From Flavobacteriales bacterium (lineage in GTDB: Bacteria > Bacteroidota > Bacteroidia > UBA10329): 37,051 bases of DNA. Shown piece after piece: positions 26,157 through 34,397 of the stretch; position 1 is the first letter of the stretch, and every line of letters starts with the position of its first letter. The notes beneath the pieces are model-generated. The model made no database searches. It was not told where the DNA came from and saw only the letters and a program-made list of their open reading frames with translations. The position numbers and the translations under genes were made by a program. Where the stretch lies: the NCBI GenBank assembly GCA_021739625.1, contig JAIPBJ010000021.1, positions 1 through 37,051 of the forward strand. Reading direction: 5' to 3'.

Positions 26157-26162
26157 TACAAC

Positions 26163-26537
26163 ATGGCAAGGATAGCAGGCATTGACCTTCCGAGGAACAA
26201 ACGTGGTGAGATCGGTCTCACCTACATATTCGGTATTGGCCGCGTAACCGCGCAGCGCATACTCGATTTCGCCAACGTGCACTATGACAAGAAGGTGCAG
26301 GATTGGAACGATGACGAGCAGGCACTGATCCGCGAGGCCATCTCCAAGATAAAAACGGAAGGTGAGTTGCGCTCCGAAGTGCAGCTCAACATCAAGCGTC
26401 TGATGGACATCGGCTGCTACCGTGGAATCCGTCACCGTGCGGGTCTTCCGTTGCGTGGGCAGAGCACCAAGAACAACTCACGTACCCGTAAGGGCAAGCG
26501 TAAGACTGTCGCTAACAAGAAGAAGGTCACTAAGTAA
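26163..26537 (+). CDS. rpsM: Small-subunit ribosomal protein S13 (uS13)
   Basis: 30S head protein contacting P-site tRNA and the B1 bridges, 124 residues. [25 protein letters not shown] at the start and [26 protein letters not shown] are diagnostic (both split here from longer runs). It ends with tandem stops TAA TAG. Confidence 0.99.
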   Translation: MARIAGIDLPRNKRGEIGLTYIFGIGRVTAQRILDFANVHYDKKVQDWNDDEQALIREAISKIKTEGELRSEVQLNIKRLMDIGCYRGIRHRAGLPLRGQSTKNNSRTRKGKRKTVANKKKVTK

Positions 26538-26545
26538 TAGTTATT

Positions 26546-26568
26546 GGGCAGGACTTCTGTTCTGACCC
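26546..26568 (+). promoter_or_regulatory. Hairpin in the rpsM/rpsK spacer
   Basis: GGGCAGGA (26546-26553) can pair with TTCTGACCC (26560-26568) with one bulged A and one G-T pair around a six-base loop. It lies 13 nt before the rpsK start. There is no T-run, so a role in translation control or RNA processing is possible; unproven. Confidence 0.3.
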
Positions 26569-26581
26569 GAAAGCAAGAGAA

Positions 26582-26971
26582 ATGGCAAAGACATCAAAAA
26601 CAACAAGGAAACGCACGGTGAAGGTGGATGCCGTGGGCGAAGCGCACATTCACGCATCGTTCAACAACATCATCATCTCCCTCACTAACCTAAAAGGCGA
26701 GGTGATTTCATGGTCATCTGCTGGGAAGCAGGGTTTTCGTGGTTCCAAGAAGAACACCCCTTATGCTGCTCAGACAGCTGCAGCTGATTGTGCCAAGGTG
26801 GCGCATGATGCCGGCCTGCGCAAGGTGAAGGTGTTCGTGAAAGGTCCGGGTGGTGGCCGTGAGTCTGCCATCCGTCACATCAATGCCAGTGGCATCGAGG
26901 TAACAGAGATTGTGGATGTGACTCCGATTCCGCATAACGGATGCCGTCCTCCAAAGCGCAGAAGAGTTTAA
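26582..26971 (+). CDS. rpsK: Small-subunit ribosomal protein S11 (uS11)
   Basis: 30S platform protein near the E site, 129 residues. The signature [21 protein letters not shown] (split), [19 protein letters not shown] and [18 protein letters not shown] at the C-terminus are clear. It is followed by a 110-nt palindrome-rich spacer. Confidence 0.99.
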   Translation: MAKTSKTTRKRTVKVDAVGEAHIHASFNNIIISLTNLKGEVISWSSAGKQGFRGSKKNTPYAAQTAAADCAKVAHDAGLRKVKVFVKGPGGGRESAIRHINASGIEVTEIVDVTPIPHNGCRPPKRRRV

Positions 26972-27081
26972 AGGTCAGCTGACCGGCCGATGTGACAATC
27001 AGCCAATGAGTGAAACAGTAAAAGATTTGAAGTTCATCAGCTGATCAGCTAAAACAGCTAATTGGCCAATTTAAGTAAGAA
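26972..27081 (+). promoter_or_regulatory. Palindrome-rich spacer between rpsK and rpsD
   Basis: Contains GGTCAGCTGACC (26973-26984, perfect palindrome), AGCTGATCAGCT (27039-27050, perfect palindrome overlapping ATCAGCTGAT at 27036-27045) and ATTGGCCAAT (27061-27070), then TTTAAGTAAG before the start codon. ATCAGCTGATCAG is shared with the rpsJ/rplC spacer, and AATTGGCC and ATTTAAGTAA with the rpsC/rplP spacer. The place suits a control element for the distal alpha-operon genes, perhaps bound by S4, which is inference. Confidence 0.45.
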
Positions 27082-27687
27082 ATGGCAAGGTACATAGGTC
27101 CAAAGACCAAGATTGCACGGAAATTCGGTGAGGCCATCTTCGGTCCTGACAAGGCGTTTGAGCGCAGGAATTACCCTCCGGGGCAGCACGGCAACGCAAA
27201 GCGCAGGAACAAGAAGTCTGACTATGGTGTTCAGCTTCAGGAGAAGCAGAAGGCCAAGTACACTTATGGCATCCTTGAGCGTCAGTTCGAGAATCTCTTC
27301 GACCGTGCTTCGCGCAAACAGGGTATCACCGGTGAAATCCTTCTCCAGTATTGCGAGACCCGCTTGGACAACATCATTTTCCGCCTTGGGGTAGCTCCTT
27401 CACGTAGGGCTGCCCGTCAATTGGTGACACACAGGCACATCACTGTGAACGGTGAGGTGTGCAACATCCCTTCACGTGCCATGAAGCCCGGTGACAAGTT
27501 CGGAGTGCGCGAGAAGTCCAAGACCTTGGAGGTGATCACCGAGTCGCTGCGTTCTACAGGAAAAGGCAGTGCTTGGCTGAACTGGAATGACAGCACCTTG
27601 GAGGGTGAGTTGCTCAACTATCCATCACGTGCAGAAATCCCCGAGAACATCAACGAGCAGTTGATTGTCGAACTGTACTCCAAATAA
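27082..27687 (+). CDS. rpsD: Small-subunit ribosomal protein S4 (uS4)
   Basis: Assembly initiator of the 30S subunit and mRNA helicase component, 201 residues. [16 protein letters not shown] at the start, [26 protein letters not shown] (split) and the S4 RNA-binding domain [18 protein letters not shown] are intact. The N-terminal cysteine cluster of zinc-type S4 is absent. In several bacteria S4 regulates its own operon; the spacer directly upstream is the natural candidate site. Confidence 0.99.
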   Translation: MARYIGPKTKIARKFGEAIFGPDKAFERRNYPPGQHGNAKRRNKKSDYGVQLQEKQKAKYTYGILERQFENLFDRASRKQGITGEILLQYCETRLDNIIFRLGVAPSRRAARQLVTHRHITVNGEVCNIPSRAMKPGDKFGVREKSKTLEVITESLRSTGKGSAWLNWNDSTLEGELLNYPSRAEIPENINEQLIVELYSK

Positions 27688-27766
27688 TCGGTGATTCTGC
27701 TGAGCAGACGGAGTGTACAGAACGACCAATATCCAATCATCCATCAACAACACACAATCTAAGCCC

Positions 27767-28780
27767 ATGGCAATTTTAGATTTCCAAAGACCCGATAAAG
27801 TGGTCATGCTCAATTCTGATGAGCGCACAGGAGAATTCGAGTTCCGCCCACTTGAGCCCGGATACGGAATCACCATCGGCAACTCGTTGCGCAGAATCCT
27901 GATCAATTCGTTGGAGGGTTTTGCCATCACATCCATTCGCATTGACGGGGTGGACCATGAGTTTTCGACCATCCCCGGAGTTGTTGAAGATGTGGTGGAG
28001 ATGGTTCTCAACCTCAAACAAGTGCGTTTCAAGCGGCAGATAGACACACAGGACAACGAGCGGGCCTCCATCACCATTGCTGGTCAAGACTCTTTTACAG
28101 CCGGTGACATTGGCAAGTACCTCAGCGGTTTTCAGGTATTGAATCCCGAATTGGTGATCTGTCATCTTGACAAGAAGTCAAAACTCAATATTGAGCTGAC
28201 CATTGACAAGGGCCGTGGATACCTTCCCGGTGATGAGAACAAGCCTGCGAACGCACCGGTCGGTACGATTGCCATCGATGCGATCTTCACACCCATCAAG
28301 AATGTGAAATACACGGTTGAGAATTACCGTGTGGAGCAGAAGACCGACTATGAGAAACTTGTTATCGAGGTGACCACGGACGGTTCTATCCACCCGAAGG
28401 ATGCATTGAAGGATGCTGCCAAGATCCTGATCCAGCACTTCATGCTTTTCTCGGACGAGAAGATCGCAGTTGAGCAGGAAGTCTCCACCGCTTCTTCTGC
28501 AAGCAAAGCAGACACAGAGGATTTTGATGAGAATGCGCTCTATCTGCGCAACCTGCTAAAGACCAAACTTGTGGACATGGACCTTTCTGTCCGTGCGCTG
28601 AACTGCCTGAAGGCGGCTGACGTGGAGGCTTTGGGCGATCTTGTGGCGTTCAATAAGAACGACCTCTTGAAGTTCCGCAACTTCGGCAAGAAGTCGCTGA
28701 CAGAGTTGGAGGATCTTGTGCACAGCAAGAACCTGACCTTTGGGATGAATGTCGCCAAGTATCGCTTGGACGAGGATTGA
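27767..28780 (+). CDS. rpoA: RNA polymerase subunit alpha
   Basis: Scaffold of RNA polymerase assembly, 337 residues. The N-terminal dimerisation domain has [16 protein letters not shown] (about 39-54) and [12 protein letters not shown]. The C-terminal domain has [20 protein letters not shown] and the helix [16 protein letters not shown]; the Arg of SVRALNC matches E. coli R265, which contacts UP-element DNA. The ATG at 27767 is chosen because the conserved start [12 protein letters not shown] follows; 18 codons readable upstream are not conserved. The A/C-rich stretch CAATCATCCATCAACAACA precedes the start, similar to that before rplC. Confidence 0.99.
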   Translation: MAILDFQRPDKVVMLNSDERTGEFEFRPLEPGYGITIGNSLRRILINSLEGFAITSIRIDGVDHEFSTIPGVVEDVVEMVLNLKQVRFKRQIDTQDNERASITIAGQDSFTAGDIGKYLSGFQVLNPELVICHLDKKSKLNIELTIDKGRGYLPGDENKPANAPVGTIAIDAIFTPIKNVKYTVENYRVEQKTDYEKLVIEVTTDGSIHPKDALKDAAKILIQHFMLFSDEKIAVEQEVSTASSASKADTEDFDENALYLRNLLKTKLVDMDLSVRALNCLKAADVEALGDLVAFNKNDLLKFRNFGKKSLTELEDLVHSKNLTFGMNVAKYRLDED

Positions 28781-28854
28781 TTCCTAAGAATATTTTAAGT
28801 CATCAGTTATTGGTTATTCGGTAAAGCGCGGAGAACCGCAATCAGAACAAGGCA

Positions 28855-29475
28855 ATGAGACACGGAAAGTCATTCAATCATCTGGGCCGCAAGACAGGTC
28901 ATCGCAGACTTATGCTGGCCAACATGGCAAGCTCGCTGATCACACACAAGCGGATCACAACCACTTTGGCCAAGGCCAAGGCGCTGCGGGGCTATGTTGA
29001 ACCGCTGATCACCAAATCCAAGGAGGATACCACGCACTCACGCAGGGTGGTGTTCAGCTATTTGCAGGACAAAGAGGCCACGGCCGAGCTGTTCAAAGAG
29101 GTAGGGGCCAAAGTGGCTGACCGTCCGGGCGGTTACACACGCATCATCAAACTTGCGCCCCGTCTTGGCGACAATGCCGATCTGGCGATGATCGAGCTGG
29201 TGGATTTCAACGAGCTGCTGGTGAAAGAGAAGAAAGAGAAGAAGGCCACACGCAGACGCAGAGGCGGTGCAGGTGCCGGAACCGCAAACAAACCCGCAGA
29301 GGCCGCAACGCCTGTCGCAGCTCCTGTGGCAGAAGAGGTTGCCGTGAAGGGAACTCCGGTTGCTGAGGCAGAAGCCACAGCGACAGAAGAGACCGCACCG
29401 GTTGCTGAAGCCGAGGCTCCGGCAGCCGATGAGGCTTCGGCCGATGAAGCATCGGAAGAGGAGAAGAAGGACTGA
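28855..29475 (+). CDS. rplQ: Large-subunit ribosomal protein L17 (bL17) with acidic Ala-rich tail
   Basis: 50S protein near the tunnel exit, 206 residues. The core, about residues 1-125, is normal: [42 protein letters not shown] and [20 protein letters not shown]. After a basic linker ([19 protein letters not shown]) comes a tail of about 65 residues of Ala, Glu, Pro, Val and Thr with PVAEAEA-type repeats, ending EEEKKD. E. coli L17 is 127 residues, so about 80 are extra; the tail is probably flexible. Last gene of the cluster, ending with tandem stops TGA TAA just before a strong terminator. Confidence 0.97.
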   Translation: MRHGKSFNHLGRKTGHRRLMLANMASSLITHKRITTTLAKAKALRGYVEPLITKSKEDTTHSRRVVFSYLQDKEATAELFKEVGAKVADRPGGYTRIIKLAPRLGDNADLAMIELVDFNELLVKEKKEKKATRRRRGGAGAGTANKPAEAATPVAAPVAEEVAVKGTPVAEAEATATEETAPVAEAEAPAADEASADEASEEEKKD

Positions 29476-29496
29476 TAACTGTGAACAAGTTTGGAT

Positions 29497-29528
29497 AAAG
29501 GACGATTCCGAAAGGGGTCGTCCTTTTC
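29497..29528 (+). terminator. Intrinsic terminator of the ribosomal cluster
   Basis: GGACGATTCC (29500-29509) pairs with GGGGTCGTCC (29514-29523), including two G-T pairs, around a GAAA tetraloop. AAA on the 5' side can extend pairing with the TTTT that follows. It lies 24 nt after the rplQ stop codon and is the strongest terminator in the window. Confidence 0.88.
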
Positions 29529-29536
29529 TATTTTTG
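29529..29536 (+). promoter_or_regulatory. -7 promoter box of carA
   Basis: TATTTTTG matches TAnnTTTG directly after the terminator and 18 nt before the carA ATG. carA therefore seems to have its own promoter despite following the ribosomal cluster. Confidence 0.55.
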
Positions 29537-29554
29537 CCCCGCCCAATCCGACCC

Positions 29555-30667
29555 ATGAGATATATCAGCCGCCCCGATGCCATCCTGTTGCTTGAGGATG
29601 GAACCGTATTCAAAGGAAAGGCAGCAGGAACTGTTGGAACGGCCACTGGCGAAATATGCTTCAACACCGGAATGACCGGCTATCAGGAGATATTCACGGA
29701 TCCGTCCTATTTCGGGCAGATCATGGTGACCGCATCGGTCCACATCGGCAATTATGGCGTGAGCGATATGGATGTGGAATCGGATGGGATGAAGATCAGC
29801 GGTCTGGTATGCCGCTATTTCAGCCCGACCTACAGCCGTTATGTGGCAAGCGGGAGCATAGTAGACTATTTCGAGCAGCAGCAAGTGGTGGGGATCAGCG
29901 ATGTGGATACCCGTGCCCTTGTGCGCCACATACGCGACAAGGGTGCGATGAATGCCATCATCTCATCTGAGGAACTGAATGTGAAAGTGCTGCGCGAGAA
30001 GCTGGCGAACGTGCCTTCCATGGAAGGACTGGAGTTGTCATCCAAGGTCTGCACCAAGGAGGCATACACTTTCGGCAATACGGATGCATCCTTTCGTGTA
30101 GCCGTGCTGGACCTCGGGGTGAAGAAGAACATCCTGCGCTGTCTGGCCGACCGCGATTGCCATTTGAAAGTATTCCCTATGGATGCCACGTTGGACGAGA
30201 TGTTGCAATTCGACCCGGACGGGTTCATGCTCTCCAATGGCCCGGGCGACCCCTCGGCCCTGCCGGGTGTCATTGCTACGGTAAAGGAGATACTTGCCAC
30301 TGGGACCCCGGTGTTCGGAATCTGCCTCGGCCATCAGGTGCTGGCCCTCAGCCAGGGCATATCCACCTACAAGATGCACAACGGCCACAGGGGCATCAAT
30401 CATCCTGTGAAGAATCTTGTCACTGGCAAGTGCGAGGTCACATCCCAGAACCATGGATTCGTGGTAAGTCGCGAAGAGTGCTTGGCCGATCCCACCATTG
30501 AGATCACACACGAACATGTGAATGATGGTACTGTGGCAGGCATCCGTCTCAAAGGCCGTCCGGTCTTCAGTGTTCAGTACCACCCCGAGTCATCGCCCGG
30601 ACCCAACGACAGCCGGTATCTGTTCGATGCGTTCGTGGATAGTCTGAAGGTAGGGGTGGTCGTTTGA
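29555..30667 (+). CDS. carA: Carbamoyl-phosphate synthase small subunit (glutaminase)
   Basis: Hydrolyses glutamine and feeds ammonia to CarB for carbamoyl phosphate, used for pyrimidines and arginine. 370 residues. The N-terminal domain has TGEICFNTGMTGYQEIFTDPSY (split, about 31-52). The class I amidotransferase domain has LSNGPGDP (226-233), the nucleophile C257 in FGICLGHQ, and H343/E345 in QYHPES; this is a full catalytic triad. The ATG at 29555 gives MRYISRPDAILLLEDG, the usual start; the long upstream reading runs through rplQ in another frame. carB is not in the window. eno follows after 52 nt. Confidence 0.97.
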   Translation: MRYISRPDAILLLEDGTVFKGKAAGTVGTATGEICFNTGMTGYQEIFTDPSYFGQIMVTASVHIGNYGVSDMDVESDGMKISGLVCRYFSPTYSRYVASGSIVDYFEQQQVVGISDVDTRALVRHIRDKGAMNAIISSEELNVKVLREKLANVPSMEGLELSSKVCTKEAYTFGNTDASFRVAVLDLGVKKNILRCLADRDCHLKVFPMDATLDEMLQFDPDGFMLSNGPGDPSALPGVIATVKEILATGTPVFGICLGHQVLALSQGISTYKMHNGHRGINHPVKNLVTGKCEVTSQNHGFVVSREECLADPTIEITHEHVNDGTVAGIRLKGRPVFSVQYHPESSPGPNDSRYLFDAFVDSLKVGVVV

Positions 30668-30686
30668 GTAGGTTATCCATTCGTAA

Positions 30687-32018
<1,332 letters not shown>

Positions 32019-32051
32019 GGATCTGGGGACGGGTTCGCCATCGGAAGCACT

Positions 32052-32237
32052 TATGTGCAACTGACATTGCCCTCTAAAATGCTCCAAGAGCGTATGTGCA
32101 ACTGACATTGCCCTCTAAAATGCTTCAAGAGCGTATGTGCAACTGACATTGCCCTCTAAAATGCTTCAAGAGCGTATGTGCAACTGACATTGCCCTTCTC
32201 AAAGTTTGAGGAGCGTATGTGCAACTGCAATAGTGCC
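32052..32237. repeat. 41-bp tandem repeat array downstream of eno
   Basis: Four full 41-bp units start at 32052, 32093, 32134 and 32175, with a partial fifth at 32216. Each begins TATGTGCAACTGACATTGCC (20 bp). Units 2 and 3 are identical; unit 1 differs from them at one base. In unit 4 the second half has changed to CTTCTCAAAG followed by TTTGAGGAG, yet it still forms a hairpin in the same place where units 1-3 have CTCT...AGAG arms. No open frame runs through it, and 41 is not a multiple of three. The array occupies most of the 329-bp spacer between the convergent eno and ddl; its role is unknown. Confidence 0.93.
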
Positions 32238-32319
32238 ATGGGGGAGGCAAGCACCCATCACATATTTCCTGATGTATCCGGTTTGATGGTCAGACCTTCT
32301 TGACAGAGGTCATGGAGCA

Positions 32320-32343
32320 GTCCCGCTGCGGAAGCAGCCGGAC
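32320..32343. repeat. Hairpin just after the ddl stop codon
   Basis: GTCC-C-GCTGC (32320-32329), loop GGAA, GCAGC-C-GGAC (32334-32343), with one internal mismatch. It lies 4 nt beyond the 3' end of ddl and faces eno. No T-run occurs on either side, so it is at best a Rho-assisted or processing end point. Confidence 0.4.
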
Positions 32344-32347
32344 GGAG

Positions 32348-33322
32348 CTACTTCCCCACCGCCCCGTCCACCAGCATGGCGAAGAATGCGCTGAGGGTGA
32401 TGCCCGCATGGCGCACCTGCTGTGGCAGAATGCTCTCTTCTGACAGCCCGGGCACAGTGTTCACCTCGATGAGGTAGGGCCTGCCGTCCATCACAATGAA
32501 ATCTATCCGCGACATGCCTTTGAGGCCCAGGCGGTCGAACACCTTCACGGTGGTGTCGCGGACGGCCTTCGCCTCGGCATCGGTGATGCGGGGCGGGGTG
32601 ATCTCGCGGCTCGCACCCTCATACTTGGCCTGATAGTCGAAGAATTCGTTGGCGGTCTCAATCTCGGTGCCGGCCAGGGCCACGGTCTCCCCTTTGGTGC
32701 GATAGACCCCGCACGACACCTCCGTGCCTTTGATGAACTGCTCGATCACCACCTCGTGGTCGTGTTCGAACGCGAGGCCGATGGCCGCAGCAAGATCTTC
32801 ACGCTGCTTCACCTTGCTGATGCCGAAGCTCGATCCCGCGCAGCTCGGTTTCACGAAGCAGGGAAGGCCCACTTTGGCCAGGATGGCGGCCTCATCCAAC
32901 ATGTCGCCCTTGTGAATGACCACCGAGGTGGCGATGTTGACATCTGCGAACTGGCGTAGAAACCCGTTGCACAGCGCCTTGTTGAACGTGATGGCCGAAC
33001 CCGCCACGCCCGGAGAGGTGTAGGCGATGCCCAGCATATCGAAGTAGCCCTGAAGCCTCCCGTCCTCGCCCGGTGTGCCATGGATGGCGTTGAACACGGC
33101 ATCGAACCGGTGCTGCTTCCCATCCGAAGTGAAACTGAAGTCGTTGCGGTCCATGGCGATGCGCTGCCCGTCAGGTGCGACCGCATGCCAGCCGTCATTG
33201 GCAATATGGACCATTGTGCAGCGATGACGGTCGCTGTTGAGGTGCGCAAAGACCACCTTGGCACTCTTCTCGGATATCACCCATTCTGGGCTGTATCCAC
33301 CATAGACAATGGCCACGTTCAT
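32348..33322 (-). CDS. ddl: D-alanine--D-alanine ligase
   Basis: ATP-grasp enzyme joining two D-alanines for peptidoglycan precursors, cytosolic, 324 residues. E13 in GGYSPE matches E. coli DdlB E15. The ATP-binding region has PCFVKPSCAGSSFGISKV (154-171). Y230 in FFDYQAKY, R272 in SRIDF and the metal and substrate loop EVNTVPGLSEESILP (286-300) are intact. The tyrosine of the omega loop indicates a D-Ala-D-Ala rather than a D-Ala-D-Lac enzyme, by the usual rule. The start is the ATG at 33320-33322. It diverges from the PASTA gene. Confidence 0.96.
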   Translation of the reverse strand: MNVAIVYGGYSPEWVISEKSAKVVFAHLNSDRHRCTMVHIANDGWHAVAPDGQRIAMDRNDFSFTSDGKQHRFDAVFNAIHGTPGEDGRLQGYFDMLGIAYTSPGVAGSAITFNKALCNGFLRQFADVNIATSVVIHKGDMLDEAAILAKVGLPCFVKPSCAGSSFGISKVKQREDLAAAIGLAFEHDHEVVIEQFIKGTEVSCGVYRTKGETVALAGTEIETANEFFDYQAKYEGASREITPPRITDAEAKAVRDTTVKVFDRLGLKGMSRIDFIVMDGRPYLIEVNTVPGLSEESILPQQVRHAGITLSAFFAMLVDGAVGK

Positions 33323-33347
33323 GTTGTTCCTGATTTGAGGGATGCAG

Positions 33348-33355
33348 CGAAAGTA
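33348..33355 (-). promoter_or_regulatory. Variant -7 box of ddl
   Basis: TACTTTCG on the minus strand is one base from TAnnTTTG and lies 25 nt upstream of the ddl ATG. Confidence 0.35.
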
Positions 33356-33382
33356 GCTTTTAGCGGTCAGCTATTGACGGTT

Positions 33383-33404
33383 CCCTGCTTGTCGGCAGAC
33401 AGGG
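33383..33404. repeat. REP-like hairpin, copy 1
   Basis: CCCTG-C-TTG, loop TCGG, CAG-A-CAGGG forms a 22-nt imperfect palindrome in the ddl/PASTA divergent spacer. The second copy at 36320-36341 has the same design and the same C-A mismatch. Confidence 0.55.
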
Positions 33405-33483
33405 CTGTTCACCTTTCGCAGGTGGCTGTTGGCCTCTGACCATTTCCCTATTTCCCCATTTTCCCACCCGAACCGTGAAAGCC

Positions 33484-33491
33484 TATCTTTG
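33484..33491 (+). promoter_or_regulatory. -7 promoter box of the PASTA gene
   Basis: TATCTTTG matches TAnnTTTG and lies 36 nt before the ATG at 33528. It is preceded by a pyrimidine-rich stretch with repeated ATTTCCC words (about 33441-33466) and no clear -33 box. Confidence 0.55.
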
Positions 33492-33527
33492 CCAGCCTTG
33501 CCACATTCGGCATCCGCATACAGGTCC

Positions 33528-34397
33528 ATGCTAAGATTCATTTTCAGCCGTATTTTCCTCAAGCAGTTGGCAATCCTGCTGGCTGTGGCCACCAGTGGGC
33601 TGGTGCTGTTGCATTTCTGGATGGGGTATGTGACCGAGCATGGCACGGTCATCGAAGTGCCCAACTATCTGGGTATGCCGATGAAGGATCTGGACGCCTT
33701 TGCCGACAGTGTTCCGCTGCAATACGTCATCATCGACTCGATCTATAGCGATGATTTTCCCAAAGGCACAGTGGCAGATCAGGATCCCGCTCCCGGCACG
33801 GGCGCCAAGCAGGGCCGCAAGGTCTATCTCACCGTGAATGCCATGATGCCCCAGCAGGTGAAGATGCCCGACCTCCACGACCTCTCGTTCAGGCAGGCAA
33901 AGGCCGTGCTGGAGACTGTGGGCCTGCGGTTGGGCGACATCTCCTTCAGGCCCGACATCGCTAAGAATGCCGTGCTCGACCAGCACGTGGGCGGCCGAAG
34001 CGTGCGATCCGGGCAACTGCTCTTCAAAGGTGCGCGGGTCAATCTGGTGCTGGGCGATGGCCTCAGCAATGTGGAAATGCCCATGCCCTATCTCCTCTAT
34101 CACCGCCTCGATTCGGTGACGCAATACCTGCGCTCCCTCTCGCTCAACATCGGGGTGGTGGTCATCGACACGCCCGTAACCGATTCCACGCGGTTGCGCG
34201 TCTATCGCCAACTGCCTGCCTTCGACCCGCAGCGCACCATCAGAGGGGGCGACAGTTTCGACATCTTTGTGAAACAGGACAGCTCGGCCATTTCCTACGA
34301 CCGCGCCATGTATCGCATGCTCTGGGACCGCGACACGCTGGGACTGGGCAATGAACCCATAGAAATTGAACCGGAAGAAGATTTTGATGAGAATTGA
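33528..34397 (+). CDS. Membrane-anchored triple-PASTA domain protein
   Basis: 289 residues. One N-terminal membrane segment (about 11-32, FLKQLAILLAVATSGLVLLHF) is followed by three PASTA domains at about 40-104, 110-176 and 180-249. They carry the typical VPNYLGMPMKDL, VADQDPAPG and VKMPDLHDLSFRQAKAVLE motifs. PASTA domains bind muropeptides or beta-lactams in other proteins. No kinase or transpeptidase domain is attached. Topology suggests the domains face the periplasm. Its place beside ddl supports a cell-wall role, which remains inference. The C-terminus is acidic (EIEPEEDFDEN). The ATG at 33528 is chosen because the membrane segment then starts near the N-terminus. It overlaps the next gene by 11 nt. 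Confidence 0.88.
   Translation: MLRFIFSRIFLKQLAILLAVATSGLVLLHFWMGYVTEHGTVIEVPNYLGMPMKDLDAFADSVPLQYVIIDSIYSDDFPKGTVADQDPAPGTGAKQGRKVYLTVNAMMPQQVKMPDLHDLSFRQAKAVLETVGLRLGDISFRPDIAKNAVLDQHVGGRSVRSGQLLFKGARVNLVLGDGLSNVEMPMPYLLYHRLDSVTQYLRSLSLNIGVVVIDTPVTDSTRLRVYRQLPAFDPQRTIRGGDSFDIFVKQDSSAISYDRAMYRMLWDRDTLGLGNEPIEIEPEEDFDEN

Noticed and set aside
27713-27766. 18-codon N-terminal extension of RNA polymerase alpha
   Set aside because: It starts at GTG, is rich in Asn, Ser and Thr with no conservation, and the standard start MAILDFQRP follows an A/C-rich leader like that of rplC.
32052-32237. CRISPR array
   Set aside because: The 41-bp units are head to tail without unique spacers, and no cas gene is near.
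32320-32343. Intrinsic terminator for ddl or eno
   Set aside because: The stem is good but neither strand has a T-run after it, so it is listed only as a hairpin.
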